Below, piece after piece: positions 36,209 to 48,445 of a stretch of DNA of 64,000 bases. The notes under the pieces are model-generated. The model did no database searches. It had not been told where the DNA came from and saw only the letters and a list, made by a program, of their open reading frames with translations. The stretch's first letter is position 1, and every line of letters starts with the position of its first letter. The translations under genes were made by a program, and so were the position numbers. Location: the NCBI GenBank assembly GCA_030770535.1, contig JASVEC010000054.1, forward strand, positions 1 through 64,000, written 5' to 3'. This DNA comes from Batkoa obscura (lineage: Eukaryota; Entomophthoromycota; Entomophthoromycetes; Entomophthorales; Batkoaceae).

Positions 36209-36306
36209 GAGGATGTATTTTTGTGTTTAAGAATTTTACTAACAAATTTTCCACTCAAATAGTACTTAAAAAACGGAAAAATAATGAAATCAAAAAAAAC
36301 AGCCCC
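36209..36306 (+). mobile_element. MITE copy 18
   Basis: 98 bp, GAGGATGTATTTTTGTGTTT to ACAGCCCC, ATAT on both sides; about 175 bp upstream of ADI1. Confidence 0.92.
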
Positions 36307-36784
36307 ATATAACGCTCAATATGAATTTAATATATCAATGATAGGGAAATTAGAAGAAATAAAAAAGGCTATTAAAATCACAGCTTATTATTATTTTTAA
36401 ATTATGAAAGTTTGATCTATTTCTCTTATAATACTGTACTATTTTTAACAAATAATTCAAAAAGGATTCATTAACTTAACAAATAGCTTTTGTCATTTTA
36501 AAAGCTTATTTATTTTATTCTTTCAATTAAGTATTAATTAATATATAATATATATAAACATAAATTTGATGATTAAATTAATGCAAATATTTTATTCACA
36601 ATTTTAAAATAGTTTACAAATAATAATAAGACAGATATACTAATGTAACTTTTAATAATTATGTATTTTAATTATTGAAAATAAAAATTTATAAAACTTG
36701 TTGTTTATTACATTATTTAACATTAAATTCAAAAAGCTAAAAACCATTTAGTTAGCTATAATAAGATATCAAGTAAAAAAATAT
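36307..36784. other. intergenic
   Basis: About 480 bp, very AT-rich, nothing recognised. Confidence 0.45.
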
Positions 36785-36872
36785 GAGGTGTTTTTTGATT
36801 TTATCACTTTTTCTATCTTTTAACTGGTATTTGAGTGGAAAAATTATTGATAGATTCTTAAATGCATTTCCC
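36785..36872 (-). mobile_element. MITE copy 19
   Basis: GAGGTGTTTTTTGATTTTAT to GCATTTCCC, ATAT on both sides. It is shortened in the same part as copy 17 (34826-34912), so the two form a subfamily; each lies next to a tRNA-Tyr gene. Confidence 0.87.
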
Positions 36873-36921
36873 ATATAGTAAGAATGGATGAAAAAATTAG
36901 CATTTAGTCTGCCATTGTATA

Positions 36922-37006
36922 TCTCACCTCCCGGGATCGAACCAGGGACCGATGGATTGCTATTAAATTTACAGTCCATCGCTCTTCCAACTGAGCTAAG
37001 GTGAGA
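36922..37006 (-). tRNA. tRNA-Tyr (GUA) with an 11-nt intron, copy 2
   Basis: 85 nt, identical base for base to the copies at 34986 and 44124, including the intron; opposite strand to copy 1. Confidence 0.97.
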
Positions 37007-37392
37007 TTGTTGTCTTCTACAATTGGAAAGTATTTTAAATATATATTTAATATTTTTAAGAAATGTGTCAAATGAATTAATAAATATCAATGATGTGGTT
37101 TTTAATCTATTATTGATTGATTGATTAGTTAATATTATTAATTAAACTAGATATATATTATAGATTTTAAGCGGTTGATTTTAATATTAAAATCATTAAC
37201 ATTATTTGTTGATGTATTAATCAAGTCACAGCCATTGTTTTATTGCTTGATTACATTAAAAAAATTCATAAATTTTGCACAAAATAACCTTGGATTAACC
37301 CCAACTTTTAATTATCATAAACATTCCAATTGAAATCGGCTTTCAATCTTTCGATAAAAGTTTAACTTTTATAATAAGCTTCTTTTAAAAAA
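37007..37392. other. intergenic, upstream of the permease
   Basis: About 390 bp between the tRNA and the permease start; AT-rich, presumably both promoters. No motif is clear enough to name. Confidence 0.45.
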
Positions 37393-39484
37393 ATGTTTGA
37401 GTTAGATGTTTACAATGCCAGCTATACTTATCGAGATTTAGAAACTTGGTTTGCTTTATTAACTTTTTTGTTTTGTTGGGCTTTATTTGCTAAAAATTGG
37501 CCTCAACTTCCGGTGGGTAGAACAGCGGCTGCTTTACTTGGTGGGTCTTTAATGGTGACTTTAAAAGTAATTACAGCTGTTGAGGCTTTTTCTTCCATCT
37601 CAGGTGGGACTATGTTATTATTAATTGGTCTAATGATTATACTGGCTAAAATGGAGGAAAAGGTAAGTAAAATTCCATTCTTTTATTAAAATACTCCATG
37701 TCATTGAAGAAAAAAATATTGATCAATGTTATTAAAAATAATAGGGAATAACTGGACCATTAAGGAAGTTGTTATTAATTGGAAATCCAAGTCCTAGAAT
37801 ATTTTTAGTAAGAGTTTCTTTATGTTCTGCTTTTTTAGGTGCAACAATAATGAATGATGGGGCTGCCATATTTTTAACTTCCGTAGTTATGGATATTGCT
37901 GATGAATATGGGTTATTGTTAGAGCCTTATGCTTTAGCGGTGGTAAGTTATTTTAAATAGAATAGAATAATTATTTTAAATAATAAAATAATGAATTAAT
38001 TTCAATTTATAAAAGGCCACATCGGCGAATATTGGATCTGCTGCTACTGTGTTGGGTAACCCTAAAAACATGTTGGTTGTCGAAAAAGTACCAGGATTAG
38101 ACTTTTTAACCTTTTCAAGGAAAATGGGACCACCTTCAGTTATTTGCACATTAATTAATACGGTGTTTTTAGTATTATATTATTGGGATGATTTAGATAG
38201 TTTACCATTATTACCAGAAAAAGTAGACAAAAATTTACAAGATGAAGAATTAGACGATGATGTTGCTAGAATGGAGCAAGAGTATTTAGCTAGTAAATCA
38301 AATTTACAAGATGAAGAATATCCACCATTGGCTTATCTAATTAACGAAGATACTCCATTAACTAATAATAGTAATAATAACAACGGTGCTTTTTGTGATC
38401 AAATAACAGAAACTCCTAGAAGATATGAAACAAGTACATTTGATTCCTACAAATCAACTAGTCATTTTTTTAAAGTTAATGAAGATACAATATCCGATCA
38501 TCAATCTATTATGTCACCTGCTTTATCCTTTTTTGATTTAGATGAGTTGGAATTAAATAATATACCAAAATATAAATGGCCAACACAAGCTAGTATTAAT
38601 AATAATCAACATAATATGGATACAATACAATCTTACTTTAGTTATCCTAACTCAACTATACATCCAAAAGATATATTACCATTTACACTTAATCAAATTC
38701 AAGCTAATAGAAATAATTCATTACAATCAAGTAAACAAATGTTACTTATTGATTTTATTAAATATAATTATAAAGATATATTAATCGGATTTACATTAAT
38801 CTTTATGTATATTGGATTTATATTGAAATGGAATTTGGGATTTACTTGTTTAACAAGTGCCATGATTATATTGTTTATAGATAATAAAGATGCTTCGTCT
38901 ATTATTAATGAGCATATCAATTGGTCCTTATTATCATATTTATTTGGAGTGTTTTCATTATTATGCGGAGTGTCAAAAACCCCATTACCTGGTGATTTAT
39001 TTCAAAAATTTGCGCCACTAATTAATCCAAAAGTACCTAATTTAAAAGTATCTACTATTGCTTTTTCAGGTTTAGTGATTTTATTATCTTTTGTATTTAC
39101 TTCCATTCCAACTGTATTGTTGATTAGTCCTTATATTCCTTTATTAAATGATCCTATATTTAAAAGAAATGCTTGGTATTTATTAGCTTGGTCAGTCACT
39201 TTATGTGGTAATTTGACTGCTTTTGGATCTGTAGCTGGGCTAATTGTTTCGGTAAGATAAATTCATTTTATTTTATTTTATTTATATAATAACTAATTCG
39301 ATTTTTATTTTACTATTAGGAAATTTGTAAAGATTATTGTATTGAAGATAAAGATAATTCTAAAATAAGACGTAAAAGACCTAATCAATGGATTGGTGAA
39401 TTAATTGTTTGGTCTAAATTTACACTTTGGTCAACTATTATTTTATTAATCATTGGTGCTTTTTATATTGTTTATGAAATCTAG
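37393..39484 (+). CDS. ion transporter superfamily permease (ArsB/CitM/SLC13-like)
   Basis: A 622-residue membrane protein from exons 37393-37662, 37745-37942, 38016-39251 and 39320-39484; the exons sum to a whole number of codons. The family signatures are the re-entrant segments NDGAAIFLTSVVMDIADEYG and SANIGSAATVLGNPKNMLV and, in the second half, TPLPGDLFQKFAPLI and LCGNLTAFGSVAGLIVS. About ten hydrophobic helices are seen. The two halves are separated by a long hydrophilic, Asn-rich loop (about residues 245-440), which is probably cytosolic. Members of this superfamily move arsenite, citrate, dicarboxylates, silicate or sodium; the substrate cannot be told here. The bacterial relatives nearest by motif are the YbiR/ArsB group. 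Confidence 0.82.
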
Positions 39485-40596
39485 ATTGATGTTCATCTTT
39501 TATATGTGATTTTTTTACTTTAATAATTTAGCTGTACCCTTTTTTTGAAACATATTTTTTATTTTTATTTTCTTTTAATGGCTTTTTGTATATTTTTTCA
39601 AATTACTAAATATAGTTTAGTTATTAAAGTTATATATTATATATTGGTATCTTATGTATAATATTTTATGTATTATGTTGACTATTATTTAGAATTATGG
39701 ATTATTGTTTTGTATAAAAGAACTATAATAAATTAATAATTGAATTATTTAAAATTACAATATTATTAAATAAACTTAATATTGTATAAATGATAATGAT
39801 ACACAAAAGACACATTATTTTTTAATATATCTTTTAGGATAATGCATTAATTTATGATGATTTCATCAAGTTGTAAAAATGAGTAATATTGAATGAAATT
39901 TAATTCAACACTTTTAATAAAAAAATCTATATTTTAAACATTAATGATTACATTGAGTTTTAAACTATAGAAGATAATTTTAATGGTACCACTTGAATAT
40001 AAGCCAACTAACTCATTTATAGCCTATTTTATTAACTTATTTTAAGTATCTAAAACATATTGATTTTCAAATCAACAACTGCCAACAATACAAAAAAAGT
40101 TAATATTTATCATAGCACCTTGGTTAACTGATCATATGGAAAATACTATCGCTCTCAAAAAATAGTGATTTTTCCAATTAAGGAAATTCATCTGCTAATT
40201 AGTCCAACTACACAGATTTTTTATTCAAAACTTATAAATCCCCCTAAGCACATCATAATTGATAAAAATTTCTAATTTATGGCGAGGATTGCACCATCGA
40301 TTAGATGATTGGATGGCTGCTAATTTGACATACTAGGAGGATTAAAAAGGGCTAAAATATTTAATAGCATACAACAAGAGTATAGAATATGATTGGATTA
40401 AAAGTTTAAAAGTCATTCAATTTTCAAAGATAAGGAAAAAAACAAAAAAACAAAATGTTTGAAATTTCTAACATAGCATTAAAAAAAGTATATAAATAGA
40501 TAGAAATATAATGAATGATAGAAAAAAAATTGAATATAAATTATTATTGCTTATTTTACTAATATCTATTACACTAAAATAAAATAAAGTTAAATT
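39485..40596. other. intergenic between permease and MTHFR
   Basis: 1.1 kb, AT-rich. 40280-40340 is slightly more mixed in composition. No gene, RNA or repeat family is recognised; no MITE is present here. Confidence 0.5.
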
Positions 40597-42569
40597 ATGA
40601 AGGTTATTGATAAAATTAATTTAGCTAATCAAGAAAATCGACCTTTTTGGTCCTTTGAATATTTTCCACCAAAAACTCAACAGGTAATAATAACAATATG
40701 TAATAGTATATAATAACAATAATATATAATAATATATAATAATTAAACAATAATAATAATTAAATAGCAATAATAATTAAATAACAATATTAATTTATTT
40801 TATTATAGGGATTAATTAATTTATATGGTCGATTAGAAAGAATGTATCAATTAGGACCTGAATTTATTGATATTACATGGGGAGCAGGAGGCACAACTTC
40901 TTCATTGACTTTAGAAATCTGTTCTACAGCCCAATCTGTTTATGGATTAGAAACGGCTATGCATTTAACATGTACCAATATGCCTAAAGCGAAAGTGGAT
41001 GAAGCCTTAAAAATTGCGAAAGAAAATGGAATACAAAATATCTTAGCTTTACGTGGGGACCCACCACGTGGACAAGAAAATTGGTCAAAATGTGAAGATG
41101 GATTTTCTTATGCAGTAGATTTAGTTAAATACATTCGTCAAGAATATGGAAATTATTTCTGTATTTCAGTGGCAGGGTATCCAGAGGGTCATATTGATAG
41201 TGAGGATAAAGAAATTGATTTAATTTATTTAAAACAAAAAGTGGAGGCTGGCGCTGATTATATTGTTACTCAATTATTCTATGATGTAGATTTATTTTTA
41301 AGTTGGGTTAAAAAAGTTAGAGAAGCAGGTAGGTTGTTATTTATTATATGATATATATACATATATTTACTTATTAATTATTTTATTATTTTAATAGGTA
41401 TTAAAGTACCAATATTACCAGGCATTATGCCCATTCAAAATTATAATGGATTTAAAAGAATGACTACTTTGTCTAAAACAATTATACCAGATTTTATTGA
41501 AGAAGAATTAATACATATAAAAGATGATGATCAAGCAGTGAAAGAATATGGAATTAATTTAGCAGTACAAATGATTACTAAAATGATTCAAAATAATATT
41601 CAAGGATTTCATTTTTATACACTAAATTTAGAAAGAAGTACTCGATTAATATTAGAAAAATTGCAATTTATTAATAGTAAAGAGATATATCGTCCATTGC
41701 CATGGAATCCATCTTTATTAAAAAATCGAGAAAAAGAGAATGTACGTCCAATATTTTGGCGTAATCGTACACAATCTTACATTAATCGTACTCAAGATTG
41801 GGACGATTTTCCAAACGGTAGATGGGGAGATAGTCGATCTCCAGCTTATGGGGAATTGGATGGCTATGGTATTAATATAAAATACAACAAGGAACAAGTG
41901 TTGAAATTATGGGGAACCCCAAGTTTAATTAGTGATATATTTGAATTATTTATTAAATATTGTAATAATGAATTAAATGCACTACCTTGGTGTGATCAAC
42001 CGTTATATCCAGAAACTGAAATTATTCGTAATGAATTAATTAATATTAACAAAATGGGCTATTTAACAATTAATTCTCAACCTAGTGTTAATGGAATTAA
42101 ATCTTCTGACAAAATTTATGGCTGGGGACCAAAGAACGGATATGTTTATCAAAAATCTTATTTAGAGTTTTTTTGCTCTAAATTGCAATTAGATCGTTTA
42201 ATTTCTCAATTAACTCAATTTAACCAGAATAATGAAGACATTTATACTTATTATGCAGTTAATAAACAAGGTAATTTATTAACTAATAATACAGTGGATG
42301 GTCCAATGGCAGTTACTTGGGGTGTTTTCCCTGGTAAAGAAATTGTTCAACCAACGGTAGTAGAAGCTGTCTCCTTTTTAGCTTGGAAAGATGAAGCATT
42401 TGAACTATGGAATCAATGGAAGTTCAATTATGATCAAAATTCCACTTCATTTGAATTACTAAATGAGATTCAAAATAATTGGTATTTAGTTAATTTAGTT
42501 CATCATGATTTTACTAAAGTTAATGCTATTTTTAATATTTTTAATATTGATAATGAATTATCAAGATAA
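40597..42569 (+). CDS. MTHFR: methylenetetrahydrofolate reductase
   Basis: A 592-residue enzyme that reduces 5,10-methylene-THF to 5-methyl-THF, the methyl donor for methionine synthesis. Exons are 40597-40683, 40809-41328 and 41398-42569; donor and acceptor phases were checked and sum to 593 codons with the stop. The FAD-binding TIM-barrel half shows FWSFEYFPPKT, FIDITWGAGG, ILALRGDPPRG and YIVTQLFYD. The eukaryotic C-terminal regulatory half follows, with FPNGRWGDSRSPAYGELDGY, WGPKNGYVYQKSYLEFF and the late AVTWGVFPGKEIVQPTVV. Length and two-domain layout match fungal MET12/MET13-type enzymes. Confidence 0.96.
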
Positions 42570-42650
42570 CTTAAATATCAATTATATTTAATAAAAATAA
42601 AATTAAAAACAAAATTATTATTATTTTATTATTTTATTTTTATCTTATTT

Positions 42651-44027
42651 TTAAGTTAATAAAAATTTATTATTCTGATAATAATCTAAGAATGGATTTT
42701 CACCAGATTTAGTAGTTGTATTTTTAATATCACCATACAATGATAAAAATTGATTTTGAGTTAATACTTTAACTTCCTCATTATTATCCTGTCTATTATT
42801 TATATGTTTATAAACTTTTGCCATAATTTCAAAATTAGTAGGAAAAAAGATATCAAACCAACCTGGTCTAACTAGATAAGATTTACAAGGTATCATTGTA
42901 TTTTGAAATCTAGTTTGAACCACAGGTCCATGATCTCCTTCAACAGTATCTTTTAGCTCATAAAAATCTGCTAGAATTAAATGAAATTTTGCAAATTTTT
43001 GTTGAATAATTTTTAAAAATTGATATTGTTTTGTTGGTAAAAAATAGCTTTTAGATAAGCTTTTTTGAAATGGTAAATATTGATATTGCCATTCGAGTTG
43101 AGGATAACAATTAATTTGTTTTAATATTGTTAAATATTCAGATATAATGTTATCTTGAACTGGTTGATAAACTTGTTCATATTGCTGATTTTTATCAATT
43201 AATATAACTTCTTCGTAAGCCTCTCCATTTTGATTAAGTTTAATAACATCATGAGCAAAATTGTCTAATACTTCCATACCAATAAAATACCCATTATCTT
43301 CTATTTTATTTTCCCAATCAAATATCGAACAATTTACAACTTTACATTTCAATTTCATTTCTTCATTTAATTCCAATTGATTATTCTTTTCTTGTTCTTG
43401 ACTTAACTGTTGACTAATTTCAATGATATTATATTCCGTTTTATCATAAATATCTTTATAATTCATCCTAATAAATTCCATTATATTTTTCATTAAAGTA
43501 CCATTACCTCCACCCATTTCATAAATCACTAATTTATCATAACCATTTTTTAAATAACTTTGAATAATATAATTACCAATTGCATAACCATAATAAGGGT
43601 TAAAAAGTTCAGTTGGGGTATGCCAACATTGTCTAGAAATATCATTAACTTGAGATAAATCTAACTCAATTTCTTTATATCTTAATGCTATTTGATTCAT
43701 AAATTCTAAACTATCTTTTAATTTAGTTAACTCAATCTTATTTTCAGGTGAATAGATAACCGCTTGTTTAGAAAAATAGCCATAGTTTGGGTTGTATAAG
43801 CTGTCATCAATAAAATCTCTAGTTAACAGTTTAACTGAGGAGATGGGTTCTTTGGATAATTGAGTTTATTGAAAATTGGTCCAAGTTAAGTTTGTAGGAT
43901 CAATTTTGGGTTCAAGCTCAAATATATTTTCTAATAACTTAGCTAAACTCTTGTTGCTTTGATAACGATGAGGTGGTCTTATTGTAGCCTTAGTTAGTGC
44001 TCGGGTAGCTAGTTTCAATCGATTCAT
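42651..44027 (-). CDS. NDUFAF7: complex I assembly methyltransferase, with one internal stop
   Basis: This mitochondrial SAM-dependent arginine methyltransferase of the MidA/NDUFAF7 family modifies the NDUFS2 subunit early in complex I assembly. The single-exon frame of 458 codons starts at 44025-44027 with a basic, mitochondrial-type leader (MNRLKLATRALTKATIRPPH). It shows the SAM motif VIYEMGGGNGTLMKNIMEF, LFNPYYGYAIGNYI, GYFIGMEVLDNFAHDVI and VEGDHGPVVQTRFQ. Odd point: codon 54 (43866-43868) is TAA, in a stretch where the frame is otherwise continuous on both sides. Translation from the next good ATG (43698-43700) would lose the leader and the first conserved block. It may be a young pseudogene, an error or a polymorphism. 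It ends 81 bp from the convergent MTHFR stop. Confidence 0.87.
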
Positions 44028-44123
44028 CTTTTTTACTAAAGAAACAAGAAATATTATAAAATATTTTGAGTTTTTGATTTTATTGAATAAAAAATTTCCA
44101 ATTAAATTAATTCAAAAATATTC

Positions 44124-44208
44124 TCTCACCTCCCGGGATCGAACCAGGGACCGATGGATTGCTATTAAATTTACAGTCCATCGCTCTTCCAACTGAGCTA
44201 AGGTGAGA
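44124..44208 (-). tRNA. tRNA-Tyr (GUA) with an 11-nt intron, copy 3
   Basis: 85 nt, identical to the copies at 34986 and 36922, intron included. It lies about 100 bp upstream of NDUFAF7 on the same strand. Confidence 0.97.
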
Positions 44209-44579
44209 TTTTTCACTAACTACATTTTAGAAAGTTAAAATTTATATAATACTAAAAATTATAAAGTTGTGAATATAAATAAGAAATTTTGGTAATTTTA
44301 TTTTAAATAATAATATTATTTTTCCATAAATTTAATGAAACCAAAATTAAGGAGGAAGTATCTTAACTTCAAATTCTGAAAGGAAATGTGAACACTTAAA
44401 GGATTAAAAAAGAACTCTAAAGGGTATAGTCATAAGGTTTTTTTAATGAAAAACAAGTATAATAGTTAAAAAATATCCGGAATCATATCAAAGTTATATT
44501 TAAGAAAAAAAAGGAATAATAATAATACTAAAAATGAAATCGAACTGTAGCTAGGTTAAAAAAATTGTGTGTATTATAA
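44209..44579. other. intergenic
   Basis: About 370 bp, AT-rich, between the tRNA promoter and the 3' end of the SPX gene; nothing recognised. Confidence 0.5.
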
Positions 44580-45533
44580 CTACACTACACCTTGCTGTCT
44601 CTTTCGAATCGAAAGTCGATTAATTTCATGTTGCATATGCTAAAAAATAACATCAAAATATTATTCAAAATAACAAATCAAAACCCTTACCTGTGCTTCT
44701 TCCATCAAAGCAACAACATCTTCTTTATAACGAAAGTAAAACCTTCTTTCTGTTTTAGCTGTTTTCAATAACTCTTGACCCAAAGCTAATTGATTTTCAT
44801 GTAAACCATCTGGTTTCATACTCAATAATCGATTGCATACTTTATCATGTTTTTTATAAATTTTATACACCGCTAACTTATTTAAAGGTATGAAATTGTT
44901 GCTTAGATGTTTCAATACATTGATTAGACTGTGTAAAGAAGCGGATAATTTAGTTGATGCTTCAAATACAACATCACCAGCTTGAATACTCATAGAATTG
45001 GTATGTGGTAATGGATTAGTATTATCTATTGAAAAAACACGGGTATCAGATAAATGTTTACTACTTTGATCTAAGCTACCAATGTGATGGTTGGTGGGAT
45101 ATTTCTATTAAAAATAAAAACTCAATTAAAAAAACAACAGATGAATAAAAAAGGGATGTATTACCAATTCAAAAAATTGTAAAGTTAATTGTTGAAACAT
45201 GCTTTTACACTGCTTTAATTTTGAATATGTAAAATATTCTACTTTATCCACTTCTTCTTTAAAACCTTCTTGAAATAAATCCTCTACTTCTTTTAAGTTT
45301 TCTAAAGTCATACCAGCATTTTCTTCAATCATTACTTCATTTCGACCATTTTCTAAACTGTCACAGTAGCTAAAGTAGATAAAAATGTAAACTACATGTT
45401 TCTTTTATAAGTTAATTAAAAACTGTCTTTACCTACTTATACGTTCTAAAATTTTCTTGAGCCTTTTATAATCTAAATAATACAACTTCCAAGCGGGCAC
45501 CGCTTTACTAGCCATATGTTTAGCAAACTTCAT
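44580..45533 (-). CDS. SPX domain protein
   Basis: A small protein consisting mainly of an SPX domain, the inositol-pyrophosphate sensor of phosphate status found at the N terminus of VTC, PHO and transporter proteins. Exons start at 45531-45533. The N terminus MKFAKHMASKAVPAW followed by YYLDYKRLKKILERIS is the typical first helix pair, with its lysines. VEDLFQEGFKEEVDKVEYFT and KLKQCKSMFQQLTLQFFEL give the long coiled region, and LLTAKTERRFYFRY-like helices close the domain. A final short exon (HMQHEINRLSIRKRQQGVV) follows the last intron; TAG is at 44580-44582. About four introns are present. No catalytic or membrane domain is attached, so it is probably a regulator, though which partner it controls cannot be told. 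Confidence 0.82.
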
Positions 45534-45823
45534 TTTTGTTTTATTTTTTCTAAATGGTAAAGATTGAATTGTCTGTTGAATTGCTGTTGAATTTTTTATC
45601 AATTTAACTTTTTATCATCTTTTCCTAAATTCAAATTCTAACCAATGAAACTAGAAGTTTATTGTCCGCATTTCAACGGTGAACATTAATTAATGATTTC
45701 TATTTTTATTTATTACACTTATACTATATAATGACGCATTTTATGTGCAACTGCCTAATTTTTTTAAAGCTTATTTATAGTTACAAAAAGTAAAAATAAC
45801 ACAATAAAATAAATAAAATTTGA

Positions 45824-46825
45824 TTATTTATTACTACCCTTTTTAAGTGCTTGAAATCTAGCCTCTAACTCAGATAAAGAGGGTATAGAACTTGATTTGT
45901 TATTCGTATCAACTGCATTATTAACTACATTGTTAGTTGGAGATAAAGCTTTAGGTACGTCAGGTGACAGATTATTTTTTTCAATTTTGGTTTTAGGTTT
46001 GGTTACCGGTGGAGATGGTATAACCTCATTATCCTAAAAAATAAAGAATAAAAATTTAATTTTACTATAAATAATAAAACAAGCTACGTTTTCTACATCA
46101 ATTAAGGAAGTTTCATTTATGTCATTTTGATTGCTTTGGCCATTCTGACAATAACTCGACACATTATATCGAATGCCTATTTCTTCAAGATATTTTTCAA
46201 TTAGTTCTTCACCTGGTGGAGTTACATCAAGTTTTTTTATTATCTAATTAAATTTGTATACTCAATATTAGTTACTTACTTATAAAAAATAAATTACATT
46301 CGAATTAACTAAATGGTCTTGATCTTGCATAGCTTTTACTACATATTCTTTACCATATTTCATGGCAAATTGGTCACGAATCATAACTAACTCTTTAATT
46401 TCTCCACATCTTGCTGAACAGTAAATTAAACTTTGGACCCCTTCAATTAAACTTGGGTCTAGATCACTTTAATTTATGTACTATTAATTTTTTATTTTTA
46501 TATAAGTTTTTGAGTTTACCCATTTAATTCTAACAATGAAAATCGAGCTAATAATAATTCACAAAATAATTCCAATACTTCTAAAGCTTCACAATAGTTG
46601 TCTTCTCGGATAATATTTTCTACCTGAATTTTTTATTCATTTTAGTTTATTATTCATCTACTAAACGCTTACCCTTATCTTTGCCGATTCTAATTTATCG
46701 TCCGCTAATAATAAAGAAATTTCTTTTCTTAATTTTAAACTTAAGTTTTCTTTTTTTGCCCTTAATAATTTTACTCGATTGATACTAAGTTTCAAATGAA
46801 TCTTTAATCTTGCTGAACTAAACAT
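45824..46825 (-). CDS. IST1: IST1-like ESCRT-III regulator
   Basis: An IST1 family protein that binds ESCRT-III and Vps4 at endosomes and the cytokinetic neck. The N-terminal helical domain reads MFSSARLKIHLKLSINRVKL, KKENLSLKLRKEISLLLADD, ESAKIRVENIIREDNYCEAL and LEVLELFCELLLARFSLLEL. It goes on with SLIYCSARCGEIKELVMIRD and FAMKYGKEYVVKAMQDQDHL. A Pro/Asn-rich linker leads to a C-terminal MIT-interacting motif, SLSELEARFQALKKG, typical of the family. About five introns are present; ATG at 46823-46825 and TAA at 45824-45826. Length (about 260 residues) and layout match fungal Ist1. Confidence 0.9.
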
Positions 46826-47798
46826 TATTATAATATTTTAATTGATACTTATTTTCATTAAATAATAGTTATAATGTATTAACAAACATTAAAAATAAAA
46901 ATAAAAATTTCGGATTTATAAGAAATTCATAGGTAAGTATACTTTACAACAAATCATCAAGCTTATATAAATTAGAATGAGGTCACGTTCAAATTTACAA
47001 AAATAAAAATAAAAAATAAATACTAGATCAATAACCTTATATTTATCATATATCTTAAGATATATATATAGCTACTGATTATTAAGAAGTATATTATAAT
47101 AAAAAGATTTCAACAAAAAAGAAGAAGATATCAAAAATCATATAGAAACATAGTGATATTTTTAATGATGGACTAGGTTATCAACCGATACCTTACATGT
47201 AATAAACAAAATAACAAGAGAAGCTGAATTTTAGCAGAATAGACTTAAGTTTATGTATCAAGTACATGGTATTTAATAGAAATTCAGAAAGTCATAATTA
47301 GCAGTATAAAAAAAGTCTATCAGATAAGCTCAATAATATGTATAAACGTTAGGATATAAGTGCTACAAAATAATACAATATTGTATATCTAATAAAATGA
47401 GACTAAGTTATATATTGTAAATTATACTATAAAAAAACTTTTTAGAGATATAAAAGGAGTATATCTTAAGGTAAGTGTTTTAAAATATTTTATGAGATGC
47501 AGCTGCTAACTTTAAATTATGTTACTATGCTTGTTATAGGATCCTCTATGGGAGCTAAGCTATAATAAATACAATTCCATCATACTTACTATTCAACTAT
47601 ATTTTCGAATGGGACTTATCTTTAAAACATTTGACCTTTTAAATGTTTAATTGAACTTTATTATGTTTCATTAATTTCAAACTTTAAACAAAAGTTAAAA
47701 TTCACCCTAATTTCCTAACCAATTAAAGCACAAGTTAACGTGTTAGTCTTTATAAATAATTTAAAAAATTAAATAAGTTTTTTCTATAAATTATAGCA
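46826..47798. other. divergent promoter region, IST1 / TRIR-like
   Basis: About 970 bp, very AT-rich, between two divergent genes; no specific element recognised. Confidence 0.5.
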
Positions 47799-48445
47799 AT
47801 GAGCGAAAAATCATATAATAAAGAAGTCGAAACCAAAAAGAATAAATTAGCGTAATATAAAGATTAGCTATTATAAAGTAATGTACTAAATATTTTGATA
47901 ACTAGTAATAATCCTCATTTAAACGTATTTACAAATGATGGTAGTTTTTTAGAAAGGTTTAAAAGTATGCAAAAAGAACAGGATGAAGCAAAGAAGAGGG
48001 AAATAGCACTTAAAAGGTAACTCAATTATAATATTTACCATTTATTTATAAAACAATTAAATCGCTTTTTTGGCTAAGATGGCTAATTTATGCCAACTAC
48101 ATTTTGTATCAATATGTTTTAGGTGCCAATTGTTCAATTAGTATTTATTGGAGTTTTTTTGTTTTCAATTTACTAACTTTTGATTTTTTATATTATTGCT
48201 AATAGAAAAAAAGAACTTGAGGATAGAATAGTAAGACTAATTATTATTATTTAGAAAGACCAGTTAATATCTTAATTTAGAAAAACCGAGGTAAAAGAAG
48301 TGCTAAAAAAAGAAAGGAAGAAGTTGAAGATAAAAATAAACAAAATAAAGATAAAATGGTTAAAGGTTATCTAAGGGAGCTTAAGAATCAGGCGGAGAAT
48401 AAAAATGGTTTGGAAGCTAGAAAAAGTCCTACCAATGGTAATTAA
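47799..48445 (+). CDS. TRIR: TRIR-like small basic protein
   Basis: A 117-residue protein from exons 47799-47851, 47906-48016, 48206-48230 and 48281-48445; the third exon is only 25 nt and all phases fit. After a short acidic/lysine-rich start comes LNVFTNDGSFLERFKSMQKE, which closely resembles the VNLFANDGSFLELFK block of animal TRIR (C19orf43, telomerase RNA component interacting RNase). The basic RGKRSAKKRK and the end DKMVKGYLRELKNQ match the order of the basic stretch and the final helix in that family. Human TRIR has been reported as an exoribonuclease; in a fungus the role is unknown. Probably nuclear. Confidence 0.6.

Noticed and set aside
36752-37090. 112-codon frame on the minus strand
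   Set aside because: It runs through a tRNA gene and a MITE, so it is not a real coding region.
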